Below are positions 44,601 to 45,099 of a DNA stretch of 64,000 bases, in pieces (position 1 is the first letter of the stretch; every line of letters starts with the position of its first letter). The notes under the pieces were generated by a model. The model ran no database searches. It saw only the letters and a program-made list of their open reading frames with translations, and was not told the origin of the DNA. The DNA is from Accumulibacter sp003538495. GTDB lineage: Bacteria; Pseudomonadota; Gammaproteobacteria; Burkholderiales; Rhodocyclaceae. The position numbers were made by a program, and so were the translations under genes. Location: contig NZ_JAPUVQ010000016.1 in assembly GCF_029255145.1 (NCBI RefSeq), positions 23,059 through 87,058 of the forward strand, read 5' to 3'.

Positions 44601-45049
44601 AGCGTGTAGTCGCCTGCCCCCAGGTCGAGCGCGACGTTGCCGCTCAGTTCGTAGGAATCCGAAGCGTTGAAGCCGCGATCGCTGACCACCGCGCCACGCG
44701 GTCCTTCGAGCGACCAGCGCATGCTGGCATTGTCGGTCAGCGAGTCGAACACCACCCGAACCGTCTCGCTCAGCGTGAAGCCGTAGCGATCGGTCTCGCC
44801 GGCAACGTCGATCGACCCGTCGATCTGGGTCGCCGGTATGCTCGGCGTCGCGTCGAGCAGAATGCGCGACTCCAGCGCCTCGAAGCTCAGGCGCCCGTCG
44901 GTGGGAGGCAGAGCGACTGCGGGTCGTCTGAATGCCTTGGCCAGAAACTCGCCCAGCCACGCCAGCCCGCGGCGCGTCCGCAAGGGGTTTCGGGGCGCCG
45001 ACCGGCGGGTCGACGACGGGGAGACTTCCTGGCGCGCTTTGCTATCCAT
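8585..45049 (-). CDS. Giant (12,154-residue) LEPR-XLL-type modular surface/secreted protein with hydrolase and metalloprotease cores
   Basis: One uninterrupted 36.5-kb reading frame. There is no classical signal peptide; a basic N-terminus leads to FEALESRILLDA (56-67), the LEPR-XLL-type motif of very large surface proteins. Residues about 66-3525 hold 12 alternating A/B PPC-like domain pairs with LamG domains near 427-610, 1581-1784 and 2014-2220 and an L-type-lectin-like domain near 2661-2880. Seventeen CARDB repeats follow (about 3525-5750). Next are a long unassigned segment, a propeller-like region, nine He_PIG-like repeats (about 7185-8045), an RHS-like stretch (about 8250-8515), dockerin-like calcium loops (DANRDGKADGSD and DADADGLIDSLD, about 8620-8677), Big_2-like and YVTN-propeller-like segments, a lipase-like alpha/beta hydrolase (LLTHGF, GHSRG with Ser9996), a zincin HELAHNLGLFDEY (from His10872), four 109-residue cadherin-like repeats and a Pro/Gln-rich basic tail. 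No LPXTG, PEP-CTERM or RTX tail was seen. Likely role: adhesion or matrix with enzymatic activity. The first genes after it encode a putative exporter. Confidence 0.9.
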   Translation of the reverse strand: MDSKARQEVSPSSTRRSAPRNPLRTRRGLAWLGEFLAKAFRRPAVALPPTDGRLSFEALESRILLDATPSIPATQIDGSIDVAGETDRYGFTLSETVRVVFDSLTDNASMRWSLEGPRGAVVSDRGFNASDSYELSGNVALDLGAGDYTLSVDGVADTTGAYSFRLIDIAQAQELTLGTTVNGQLDPANETDAYRFSVAAGQRFFIDRFANAGDIYWRLIDPYGRTVVNRTHMNNDLGELTLTVDGSYTLLIEGRAYTAGAAAYSFNVALLDDPVPQPMALGAVVAGRIAQAGQRDIHSFVLAADTRVVFDSLTSDYNMLWSLSGPNGTVVADRRFQSSDSYELGGNNGLLLRAGSYTLTVDGEGDRIGDYAFRLLDLAAAQEIAVNTTVTGTLGDAGASAAQTHHSPGAPLTDAGADNRALAVAGGNCYVAVADAASLRPAQLTVEAWVYKDPALPNWGGVLMKSSDSSWSDGYGLSNYTDGRIHFFVNNYSANEVSADLADNTWTHVAGTYDGSTLKLYVNGVLAASKDYVATINHSTQPLRIGAGAAGSYPWRGQIDEVRVWGVARSAQEIATHYQQGLQGNEAALAGYWRMNDAGSTFADSSALANDGTLTNPPARETRLYRFSAVAGESFFFDSQGLSGESVSLRLFDPKGGLVYGPQSFTSDVDVFTAADGGDYVLALEGRIFNANSSNFQFTVQRVVDSSAPLALDTRVDGNLDHPGQRRSYTFTLAAPAQLLFDSLTYNNNFNWSLVGPRGSEVAGRSFVYSDSAEYGGNPVLDLAAGAYTLTVDGTLDTTGAYAFRLLNLATASSGVAYDSEVSDTLSPGGMTRVYKFTATAGDQVVFDRVALNGGSPYWRLLDETGFQVFGPESFADRPVTGLRLGGTYYLLVEGRSWETDDVAYGFKLAYQGNVPVPALTGTAITLGATVTGTLSAAGEVDDYLLDLTGPTQLYFDSFAPNNDGSFQWSLVGPRGTEVADRSTYYSESYEFGSGNPVVDVPLAGRYQIRIHGAANTTGNYSFRVLKLADGTTVTPGTPVSSSLDPANETDVYRFTANAGDRVFFDRQTFSPAYSGWVSWRFLDPYGRQVWGPANFNDDVDVSTLEFAGVYTLLIEGRIWSTGSVARFDYGFNVQPAVDDPASALTIGETVNGNIADAGQQAVYTFSLADETLLYFDSLSNSNVAWTLRGPDGYLLSRNLQNSDSYELGQSNPLLRLAAGDYTLTLDGSGDTTGDYSFRLVDVASEAAGLIAGTAVSDSLSSARVTDFYRFDVVAGERYYFDRISYGDYYNTTYRLIDPQGNQVWGGGYVWPEDQEMSAFTLSGTYYLLVEGRVGNGAPANAYSFNMQRVVDISDSLTLGQAVSGSFGAPGQRASYRFTLADARQLLFDGLSPNNANPDIYWTLTGPRGTEISNRRFYGSESYELGTASPLLDLVAGDYTLTLDPQGDQTGEFSFRMLDVAAATAFASNSVVSGQLDPANETDVYTFNATAGTRYAIDRQNLSGGVGADWLTWRLFDPYGRQVFGPTSLNDVDVFTLGESGAYTLIVEGRIWDTQYSANVDYSFKLLEITDDFVDIVPGVSHGVDQFGSSGPIDGALNLDGLRYAQVADTGDLDLTGSLTLEAWFRVDAYASTWQALFYKGNGNSNQRTYTLWLNSAGYLHLSTGNNANNNISTAAGSVVTGQWHHVAVVLDRDSATGVMKIYLDGVEAASGALSTTAASANGNPLLIGSNLEGYPVLQGAVDDVRLWNSVRGAQQIAANKDHALVGNEAGLLMYLKADETSGATLADGSGRGNAGQIIHPWASTPGVVTGRIDFGQQDYYRFTLGESTRLYFDSLTDNNTLRWYLSGPRGTLVADRPFQSSDSQNGLSVFDLVAGDYTLRVDGVGDSTGEYGFRLVDLAGAQALALDTIVNGQLTPANRTDAYQFSANAGDRLYFDVTANSGGVPFWRLLDPWGRTLWGPNYLPNDDVQLQTMPFAGVYTLLVEGRRDAGAGSSSYGLRVGTVVDQTVAIAPGVASGMAANWPGGRLAGGIDLNGFQYLEVGNSSSIDLTGSLTVEAWIKLDQFTNTWQPIFYKGDASSDWRRRSYSMWLNSDGSLLFGSDTRYTSTAAGLVQAGVWTHVAGTIDRASGSLRIYVNGDQAAGRDGIGTTPSTAYDQPLLVGGGRYESSDSNLFAGALDEVRVWNVARTQAQIQATRDTPLNGNEAGLVLYLNADEGSGETLGDLSGGANPAQLKALADGIVLGRIDQPGQVVNHSFSLAAPALLYFDSLSSSSDMRWSLSGPSGLVVSDRAFSQSDSQDGSSFYNLAAGDYTLTVDPRGDSTGAFAFRLLDLSDADVLTPGTAVAGGLNPGRRTDAYRFDVSTPGQRWFFDAISRSGADAYWRLLDPWGATVFGPSAVNNPNSNDVETTLPYPGTYTLLIEGRNYWGGSHSSYTLKVQPANDGASAIALDSDVVGSIANVGQRRSHTFSLSSDKVVYFDSRTNDANLNWSLSGPRGNVVGSRAFNQSDSADLAGSPVLDLVAGDYTLVVDGVGDATGAFEFRLMDLSAASAIAVGAEVSGSLQPGSRTQLYRFSASARDRLAFEMISESRDSAFWRLIDPYSGLVFGPSNFADTGAVTIPFTGTYYLLLEGRVSETNALDYSFRIADTALPDSGGHSSQDFDAAGLPWAPASFSNSAPAVVAGGPSGNFLRLLPGSVTGYNTIAFNNAGAGVIPATVTVDFDFRIGKVSNQGDGIGFAWLNSDVWGNSGPAPQFGEEVNLAGSFGVGFDPVNNGEVSDNHVSLHFDGRKYAEFNVAGFRLDSGDFQHARVVMTAVAGGSKVSVFLTPAGGSEVAVVEDYFIGAMQAYDGRMAFGARNGGWRADNDLDNIGVAVVAGSAEDLPVLTLGTAPVSGTLSASGEVDRYRFTLAGDTRAYFDSLTNNSSLQWTLTGPRGTVVAGRSFTASDGYQGLSLMDLVAGDYVLSVFGSTGAYGFKLMDMDQGEVLTPDTDTSGTLSPGNETDIYRFDALAGERFYLDRVSFSGGYYTDWRLIDPFGRPVWGPTHMYYDDVDLTTLQYTGTYYLLLEGRYHEATASNYTINARRIDAGASTPIAVGERVDADLSKPGEVYSFDFEVAGSESKRVYFDVLSNTTSLNWTLSGPRGTVVSGRAFAASDAANGRSIIDLAPGSYTLIVDGSGDTTGAYAFRLLDLAAGTQIVPGTPLVDRTLAPGKATDVYWFDAVAGERFYFDRVDFSGGYYTDWQLLDPTGRTLWGPTHMYYNDVDVATMPLSGRYTLLVEGRYHEEAASSTYTINVQPVVDPVTPMSLNAQVAGVIASVGQRGLHTFTLTEARQVYVDVLTNNTAFSWSLSGPRGIEVSNRSFGATDGANGLSLLDLVPGDYTLTVDASGDTTGAYALRLLDLAAGQLITPGTPVSSQLNPANSTDIYRFNAAAGDRFYFDRVSFSGAYYTEWRLLDPWGNTVWGPTHFYYNDVDVTTLDFDGMYTLLVEGRYHESGTSNYTLNVSPSPISERVILAGLGTAPGPDLQVENLALTPVGGGLVAGGKVLLGWEVSNTGTLPANAPWKDRILVRNMDRGGELIVNLLVDYADLGAAADDPLAAGARRARQVLVGLPPGNSGTGNLRFEVAADVTNVVAEPGVAELNNSASLSALAAATPYPDLQVDALAVTPSSGWAAGSSVTVNWRVRNGGSVAVDAAWNDRIVVRNVSTGATLLNAGSRYLPAVAGTLSAGGSIDRSFTFSWPAGAAGSGQFEFLVSTDDDREIFESNASDTAETNNGASLVVASAPDLRVLNLRLAAATATAGDSVTVFWDDRNDGLTATPASWKDRLIVRNLSTGEKLLDVDLPYNIALIGNGALAANASVARSHTFQLPEGLRGTGQIEVEVRADQNVAGQGGLVEYTAAGDSGENNNSASLTVTAAARPYADLIVGSLSAPGSGRGGETITVEWTVLNQGAIATGAQWSDRVLLSSDDVIGNADDVTLASVGHYGVLAPGASYRSSRQLPVPERLDGSFRLAIVADALGEISEPDTRANNTSTANIQLSTPHADLQVEVVAAPASTRSGEATPVSWRVRNAGDRPTDVTQWKDSIYLSTDSTLDAGDTLLAQILHVGGLGVGESYSDQSNVFLPFGLAGDFRILVDTDSESQVFESVFESNNVTASIAAVQVLEPTLADLTVGQIVVPAQGAPGQTATVAWTVSNAGSGAAHGSWSDRVYLSATGSLVGAQLLATVQHIGEVAALASYTASTEITLPDVADGDYRIVVSSDVTDTVFEGSGEGNNTTASAATLRVVHPDLLPVSVAAPAGALSSEAIVVSWQTGNAGSGDALGAWTDRVYLSRDATLGADDALLGELAHAGPLAVGASYDGQLQVHLPLAASGDYFLLVYSDALGQLREVGAENNNVGSTPFAAALAPYANLVVSAVTADASVPYAPAPEVVVGDPAQITVSWTVSNDGTGVGQSTQWTDTLLVSTDSIVGNADDQVVASYQHAGALAVGDSYTRSETFLLPAYFQGRYHFFVRSDTANQVFENGLEVDNAAEAARIFDVMRIPNADLVVSQASVPATASSGRGIDVSWQVSNAGIGPTDIPGWNDEVVLTSDAAGTQVVAVLGAFTHLGVLAAGGSYSRTQEVAIPNGLSGNYYVRVRTAGPFEFVYTDNNSRVAGPVEVVLSDSPDLQVTDIVTPATASEGDSIDVRWTVTNNGLARADGAWTDVVSMRKVGQPNDPGIFLGTFNYDAGGLAAGISYTRTERFRLPPRTEGVYQVVVLTNASRQVYEYGSAAANNSAADDQVLQVALLPRSDLQVANVVAPARASAGATVSLRFSIINQGSVPTTTPRWSDRVYLSLDNKLSGDDLLIGSYDNGAALNPGEQYATESGSLQIPIRFRGDVFLIVQADGSGSVDEYPNDANNLAAVPLFVEPYPLADLVAGSVVAPAQAVEGASIEVRYTVANRGSGTTAGGNWTDTIWLSRDKTRPNASGNSAILLGSVQHQGALAVGSSYDVTTQVALPGQVASGRYYVTVWSDSYDVILEDTLASNLNPDDLNELDNNNYKARAIDVIGGFAPPPPDLRITALAASPLASTGAPLSLTWTVANAGAGEAAGNWNDVFWLSDKPTLDAPGARQWYLGSVAHEGGAAPGASYTQSSSFALNPAAAGQYLIAYTDYNPLKGKPYDIVEGDEENNTRVQATSVVPLPADLQVVTIAAPGENFSGEKTTISWTVKNFGEAVWDGTRYWLDSVYLSPDPVFLPERATSLGTFVHSNAAGLAAGASYTESAEVTLPRGIGGNFYLYVITDANRYDPRYPAGEGDAGDNAYYRDVYYPASAYEGVGGQDNNRGVGSIPVTYREPDLQVTSLLVPPAGGQSGSTLTVNYTVSNIGNRDTRESGWWDRLFLSRDDSLDTFDLQVAEAHHYSALAVGESYTGTATVRLPDGIAGAFSLLAFTDSEADSRLAWWNSNIVPEYRGVGIDANSDAVPEFRGEGNNITVAALPVAAAPLADLQVTAVSAPEHITVGNEFTVTYTVGNLGGAGTLPEQASWDDLIYLSRDPLLDLDSDRYMVAVEHLGGLAQGASYTVEQKLRAPLDISGAYYVFVVTDPARGSGRGKVFEGGFERNNATPNSPPSIFELPPPADLQVDAITFSGVGAAGDTLHVEWSVANHSSNVTSSGWTDAVYLSDDNLWDINDRLLGKVAHDGVLDGNGSYTASLDALVPPVKVGQYRLIVRPDVYNEVFEGPYRSAGEANNFSTSANALSIAVDELHLGVALGTTLSTGQSRVYKLTVGHGETLKLSLTAADHDAANEIFVRYGDVPDGFNYDATYENPLQASQTAVIAFTKPGDYYVLIRGHSEPKANAQVKLLAEVLPFAITGVQVDQGGDSRWVTIDVRGAKFADNAILKLVRPDVAEYEPVKWDVIDSTWIRATFDFRDAPLGLYDLKVINPNGQQTVVAYRFLIERALETDVTIGLGGPRVLAAGETGIYGVALQSLTNVDTPYVRFSFGVPEMGANQYVYDLPFLKYYNNLRGQPDSGGDDVPWASLDSATNTSGQILSSGYAYDVIAGGYVGATFNVQTYPLLKALSTRNWDALRVGLYEMYPKLEPIQALAGGPQSMSAVLPEFWDLWLQAGSEEGLPDKCVLPFIPYRFNIVGAATAMTRDEFIADQTAEALKLRAAILADPDLDAKIAETRTDDTSLAEKRAAIALRVLAADAATWSQAYLAALEQVGILRPVDEAPPIRQDIKVMSLMSTLATGILIGPVGDQIRSTADLADFFAKIKEWYGDEPGTRAAVDHYESRESECLSGEIPVPALPVFDDYNLNLSHPTYFQTFNIFVPYVGFNQDGASAATIALPDYASVAASNQLTALDFSRLYEQAIGDSQLASIAGPQGYGVDQFLPVGQALPYTVKFENPSAAATSVTEIRVVSKLDPALDPSTFRLGDIKLGDLSVHIPTGRALFQGDFDLRNAKGFILRVSAGIDPGTHTASWVFQAIDPDTGELLQDATRGLLLPSAADGRGVGQLGYTVQAKDGLASGTLVKAQAVVRFNAIAPQETQQLVQTFDTGAPVTTLTARPVHTGGGDYEVRWAAVDEDGGSGVAQVTVYVARDGGDFRIWKRQTTDAFDIYSGEAGHRYEFLALATDRAGNREAAPGGVQAPDDGSGANLGGLPSFGQTSQDLPPPPAPVLPATNPLFVAAQQQIPAATPLARLPEFSEVMRPFTAQSWATDFVESHAAIGPLAIVEMPDGSTIVSGGPNRGWLYRIAHDGGRALQPFVELAEPIFDLALDDQRQLWATTGGGALLRLDADSGAIQARFGTGITQALAIKPSTGEIYVSSGDGVEIFDPASGSFRHFSDLRVDDLAFAADETLWGTSWPARGDVVSFDQRGRATVKVRLDGEVDSLAFGRTGTRLAGLLFVSSNSTRGEVGSALTMVDLTTLRSVEIARGGSRGEGVVATSDGRVLLGQSHQVDVISPIVAPQVIATNPPDMAVVLLPLSELTVTFDQDMFAGPASDSGSVLNPLNYQVVRQNGGMATITGVSYDAPARTVTLAVSDLEADLYDLRVLGSVRGSAGMALGSAFISSFVAAQDFSSVVRLDFDRVRSDRGSGIVSYDVTITNEADYDLLLPASLIIDPARYFQGRPLGGVAPQGAGSLWYIDLSGKLPDGKLHAGASLATFSVSITNGAAQQIGIGHGIYAVPYPNQRPAFTSTPASVAAAGQPYSYQAVAVDPDGSALAYLLLDGPGGLQLDSSSGVLSWLPTELSPASASVLLRVYDTRGGFDTQAFVVEVAGANRPPVVSELPAEIEGREGQSLLVGVSAQDPDEDFLQYFANNLPPGAVFDPLLKALVWTPDYQSAGTYNNVELVVSDGKTSVSRSFALLIKPDNAPPEVKPVAERTIREGDSLRLQLQASDVDGQPLRFFANILPVGAYLDPNTGVFEWTAGFTQAGDYLLKLGASDGAKSSETELRVHVLNVNAAPRFDELGSWISFEGQLLSFRAFAFDADNPGFIPQDRQSSGTLTVQEGADASVSYVVSGLPAGASFDPVTAMFTWTPGFSQAGDYSVRFAATDDGDGGLPLTSEIVVPISIRNANRAPEIAEILPQGVQRGSVFELPVSASDADGNPLTLGVTGLPPFASFVDNGDGTGKFVFAPQSGDRGDYEIALTATDDGDGGGALLAQSFTRRFILSALSASESPLLAPIGDKLALVGQRLRFTINVRDLDQDSLAFAMLNAPAGMTITPQPTYGRALVEWTPTAASLGQSFDVRFEVSDNGNNGATAPNKVSQVVRVKVRNSNAAPVLAPVGNLALVEGQAFSLQLAAFDADGDALTYVVGNLPAGASFDTVNGVLNWTPNLFSAGEYPDVRFSVSDGSAESAESVRLSVQNSNQAPIVVSLLPQTGREGSQVQFQLTVGDVDGDPVVFSALTPLPAGSRFDARSGEFRWTPNYEQAGDYSFTFSARDPQGASSETTVSLAIANVNRAPQLIVSNHVALLGWPLAFRIVGRDADQNAQLSYSASGLPEGATLDPATGLLQWTPGAGQAGDYLVMALVSDGLASTSLPLVIRAALTPPAPSVIIENTPSFPVIPGQQVLVHVIAESFGAIAGLRLYADGVEVPLDPDGRALLTTTAVGKIALRAEATDVDGFVGSRTSTIRVRDPQDRSAPTPSFASQLAFARIRETTALVGSTGDDNVDSWTLEIARYGEEHFSLLASGDAEVNAAALLQLDPTSLANGLYTLRLRVVDLAGRRGEASIAIEVDSATKKPQLLRSETDFVLTVAAHDLPFARSYDSLARSIPGSFGEGWRLAFRDVDLQTDVALTGRETAGVLGTFADGQRVFVTLPDGQRTAFTFAPTKHSIPGQTWYLPAFVAADGSAWSLEAPATPLQRAGTGYFDLRTGRGYNPANAVGTDYLLVAPDGTRYSIGDGEVREIAFADGVRLLVSDSGIVASSGERVQFSLNADGFIERVVASDGRQFLYDYDTQGRLLAVRDLEAARSVRYGYAEGALGRLAMVSGGGGGQLFAYRATGVAQQAITADLGSSLGYLATPVAGSLAAGETVSFAFTLRQSELASTASGSVYLGLIVEGSAGLLPLIPVLPGLAPVASSVQGNRAFALYKLDHAGLALIELAAASAGSYQLSLFVAGDANRDGKADGSDAVLIAAAAGLRRGDAGYTLALDADADGLIDSLDLQLLMQNAGFTPNRAPLVVAGTVTTHEDLDVSAPVSTFVTDPEGDRAFFSIVGASHGTARLSGDGRSVIFAPEMGFVGSADFTIRADDGFGQTIQTIAVAISKAALTRIDFVERVLRLKLGEGRQIQLIGDFADQSGVALPASYVSLTSSNAASGTIVTGGRIGGVGKGSGVIVAERGDLRAATSFTVGTPTETVAAYVFGMGIDVYPGAVALVENGGQRQIVASLAGQTDLTPASTGTRYFVGDDRVLGVSADGLITGKAAGSSTVTVINGGGEFVVSAKVEAPISGPALLGSLGGIVEGADGSVVAVAAGSLSGNTQVSIATVMPAALPLAMPESMAVAGAFRLEVGDGKLATPVQLAIPTSGLAAGTNVVFMRYAELPTPEGTLLPVWLQEETGVVGADGMARTSSPPYAGVSVSGVYTMGIAPEASFGQLRGRTYATFPSGINDGGSSFAVLSSLGGGAAIGAAFSLTAGFIMTALFGSRELQIISVPAQGLPQKTTVGVEVAPGKVSDYSIQVVNPYSPSTSPASEPFISEARLVFRATAGGGLAPFVEIKGDRFTYDNPPAPASAKDGSAIADLFVVFVAPDGHSYEVHPDASSSPTEVLVQVPQSIAIGTAKIYVKRPQVLSNNGAWNQLVGKESNRVQLSYDARYIFGGLSGDQLLVIDSQTRELAARIPIAGGFPAPRSVAISADNTRAYVTLRYASSVAVVDTVALQQVDADGDLANGVSRIALLPGAQPFWIAVGKGGKKAYVSDEVAGRIYVLDIDPSSSSYNKLVQTIDVAPAPSGLRGMAINANGTRLFVAAPEKALFGGAGGGNGRVFVIDVDQGSATYGEVLEVLAAGAEPYGVSATNDANVMLYTNRLSDSRGVVIVKGDVGSYTQTPVAINLGSVSDYFDVNNAISVVLSKDGDYAFVSGFNVYIQDNPSHDPNYDPFHPAGGNVGIIRDPLGAAPTLVAATRPVPMSWPDNLVLSPDGNTLYSGYRGQRVVMGFDVQAMIAAVNNPAFAGQLDRKPIDDLDPSINVRSNFKIIEPGSRFKDPVFGVPAGATNGPIGVGGMANGLIAQGGASLELLAPGALTSNLTPTFSWLVKGFENAKSRLYVSTYRGSDGLFPTDLGTPDLNADRIFSSALLDASSIDPQGNAIFIKALAAQLKLTAGQQYFWGVEVVSPAGTVVARDWRLFKTEAFRDVSKPFSSVTLLTHGFQLSPTAPANVADSIAAFIEMAENIARAGGEGVAALYQKTTGRWLVFYNGATFVTGVDLESVLASPAMVGKPVVLVSDWYNESDFPTNGFSEAAADALYSALARLNFNIGGNKLFDSPIHLIGHSRGTVVNSEIAQRFGNYAPAVRLSMTSLDAHDFNQPSLDIPVGEYIQLFGSGVSALGATALGTAIQLWGMMPTNAIIPTGNFLDPDVQRWSNIDFAEHYYQILASPTALPVGAGIVSTPNGRFIPNFDVSINLNGRAGFTTDDGLATLTAINNGSLRPGGPHSRVWRWYGATTDLSVTEFNKGGEPVFRRLADKDATEFQGVSIPWYNAQSFAVGLGPWEGIGTGWAFSQQGGVPFAGVPSTTRIPVSFDNTETMNPSGLPVPSVFNGDFEEGALNRSWLLQYSAGGLATNLTGDLPGWSFHGGGFEKTYAPGDRLVTMANGTHAAMLDNDNSWVRHNRMVVPDWAEYLSFDVQVLAAAAGETLQVQGYLPDTGNWVDLGAVALDSQGSSFANRLLEIPVDFRGAERMLRFSLSGGGSADAEILLDHVQFMRGLITDSTTDKNDKGVFFTDTATGPTTGLSSQWVELTNRFADPFTVTVTTDPNDFLVFVDGGLEKLLNDNQAHAPLYDSFVVNPGGTLHLDLKARFSDNFIKTYADADLPIEKTALYFTITLGNGSVRDEVVDLFYLPDFADGDASDGVWSMMDTLDGKTRTLGFDNAAQVEVKPVSNPTGQFSVGESGGIAQGIKYQSVYTSPIDDFAEYQIEEGGRNLGKITVKARAVEKQTVGVSLATLRTMVQAIRTEYDQWVADPTTPVHDANGFATGNYGIFAGLFSPVITDAEWADVLTGFHTVFGKDPNAMGPVYAASIYLPSIQQNEFAYGENGLNPIVMINRPWLNATDNDARSFAGLDFAYTSFENKLTTAGAGAGSFGGKVLRDDLSIPGKRFLLSQVVNPLRTGAMAGGSAMTLVVDGILRAYLNVGDTRQDVGESFGWVVGHELAHNLGLFDEYIYNPFQSVPRNGGANFMSTANTVSVANRQREALHLAMDNPETTVSLAGTNALATWYLDLDALDASNRAGRGVQALSPGAGDGNPEADPLTALLAFIGMKGAATAGVTSQALLLNGDIHAGIVNDGFDVDDVTATDFGWTGVGQAGVVNGQGVLNEDPRLASRLVQTFTVPDQAEILRFELLGADFVGNQEGPSDAFEVALLDLFGNAVAGTIPVGNSDALFNLQAGGKVFAASSVSATGLTNRNGGTLPAGQPVTVSIDLSGIAAGTVLTLYFDLLGFSGAASQLRIDNVSIVKAGAGDNLLPVASSSAIAASEEGAAVSLALGAPADADSPLLSIVVTGLPTLGEIQYFDGSAVSVNDTLNSEQLLGLKYLPPTEYNGGDAVGRFTYSVSDGVSTVTGETAITLTPVNDAPVASSSAITAAEGGGPVSLALSAPSDVDSIVLSIVVTGLPTIGEVQYADGSAVGGNDTLSSAQLVGLKYLPPAEYNGSDVVGGFSYRVSDGQFSATGGTTIAVTPVNDAPVASSSAITAAEGGGPVALGLSEPSDVDSTLLTIVVSGLPALGVVQYANGSAVSGHDSLTSAQLVGLKYLPPALYNSNDAVGSFSYSVSDGSRSATGETAITVIPGNYAPIASSSAITANEEGAAVALGLRAPIDVDGPALTIVVTGLPIVGEVQYANGSAVGDNDTLSSTQLVGLKYLPPAEYNGSDVVGDFRYSVSDGQFTATGQTTITVTPVNDVPVAVSDSATVAAGGSVLIDVLANDSDAENQVLTLAAVGQALHGSAVIEQGQVRYTPGPGNFAVDDFHYLVADSAGATAIGAVHVTIGPGPNHAPTLAALADRSVSEGDTLTLTAVGNDVDPGDVLSYTLLTAPAGAHIDASSGAIDWRALDGDSRHDFSVQVTDRAGASAARRFTVMVLNVAPALSVSGLPSTQAGELYRLALSSADPGDDTIRNWRIDWGDGQIIDHAGNPSQLEHRYSGIDGPIQIQAVATDEDGSYSLAPLSIVVLPPAPQVPPQIPPQVPPPIFSRLPPLQLTSFGRDSNGFAATAGSAGTGQQPGSVEPAANLPAQRTVAPADTLARAQLGFTADASTPTVAETPGNLPQIDFSPRPAGFRFPVDAGRGERDEWRKLFVTNMAQKRDNPNAALRVVPGPSPASPSAPDQLRQDLADGMSQGTPEDRQNRPSPDTPFGTPASAPNGTPDSPPEPTQENNRENNWQDNRTEAGLLESLMVILPLAPQEPEIFKNLPGRRKWQTKKSKAQPPATRGSASG
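10164..11471 (-). repeat. Four tandem 327-bp repeats (109-residue cadherin-like units) in the giant gene
   Basis: The landmark gcgctgctgctggcga (gcactgctgctggcga in the fourth) begins at 10491, 10818, 11145 and 11472, exactly 327 bp apart each time. The encoded unit runs from PVASSSAI through LKYLPP, then YNG/S, then FSYSVSDG. The invariant spacing and high DNA identity point to recent duplication and ongoing homogenisation. Confidence 0.9.
20915..23497 (-). repeat. Nine putative-Ig (He_PIG/cadherin-like) repeats in the giant protein
   Basis: Nine units of about 96 residues each begin with a short N-x-x-P-type linker (for example NRPPVVSEL, NAPPEVKPV, NRAPEIAEI, NQAPIVVSL). Each ends in the pattern LPAGASFDPxxGxFxWTPxxxQAGDY plus a VSDG strand. 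These beta-sandwich domains are common in long adhesins and usually act as stalks. The DNA units are diverged, unlike the 327-bp block. Confidence 0.8.
27800..34477 (-). repeat. Seventeen CARDB repeats in the giant protein
   Basis: Units average about 131 residues and start with the pattern P-x-DL-x-V (PDLQVENLAL, PYPDLQVDALAV, APDLRVLNLR and so on). The core follows (VxWxVxNxGxxxAxGxWxDRVYLS). They end with an E-x-x-NN strand. This is the cell-adhesion-related domain (CARDB) pattern; I counted 17 starts by eye. They probably form a long extracellular stalk. Confidence 0.82.
34478..44854 (-). repeat. Twelve alternating A/B beta-domain pairs (PPC-like) with inserted LamG and lectin-like domains
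   Basis: Type A units carry FDSLTxN, then WSLxGPRGxxV, then GDYTLxVDGxGDTTGxYxFRLLDL. Type B units carry YRFxAxAGxRxYFDR, then WRLxDPxGRxVxGP, then GxYTLLxEGR. I count 12 of each, strictly alternating. The fold resembles pre-peptidase C-terminal (PPC) domains. LamG domains interrupt the array near 43.2-43.8, 39.7-40.3 and 38.4-39.0 kb, and an L-type-lectin-like domain near 36.4-37.1 kb, so carbohydrate binding is spread along the N-terminal third. Confidence 0.78.
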
Positions 45050-45099
45050 CAGTCTTGCGACCGCAGCCTGGTCTCGGTAGCCAAGTCCCGGTATCCCAT
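45049..45099 (-). CDS. 16-codon upstream leader ORF overlapping the start of the giant gene
   Basis: On the minus strand ATG at 45099 opens MGYRDLATETRLRSQD and ends in TGA (45049-45051). The final A of this stop is the first base of the giant gene's ATG (TGATG). The micro-ORF has a good ribosome binding site (GGAG 6 nt before its ATG), whereas the giant gene's own ATG has no recognisable SD. The arrangement suggests that ribosomes load at the leader and re-initiate at the giant gene. Alternatively the leader is chance and the giant gene starts weakly. The peptide resembles nothing I know. Confidence 0.5.
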   Translation of the reverse strand: MGYRDLATETRLRSQD

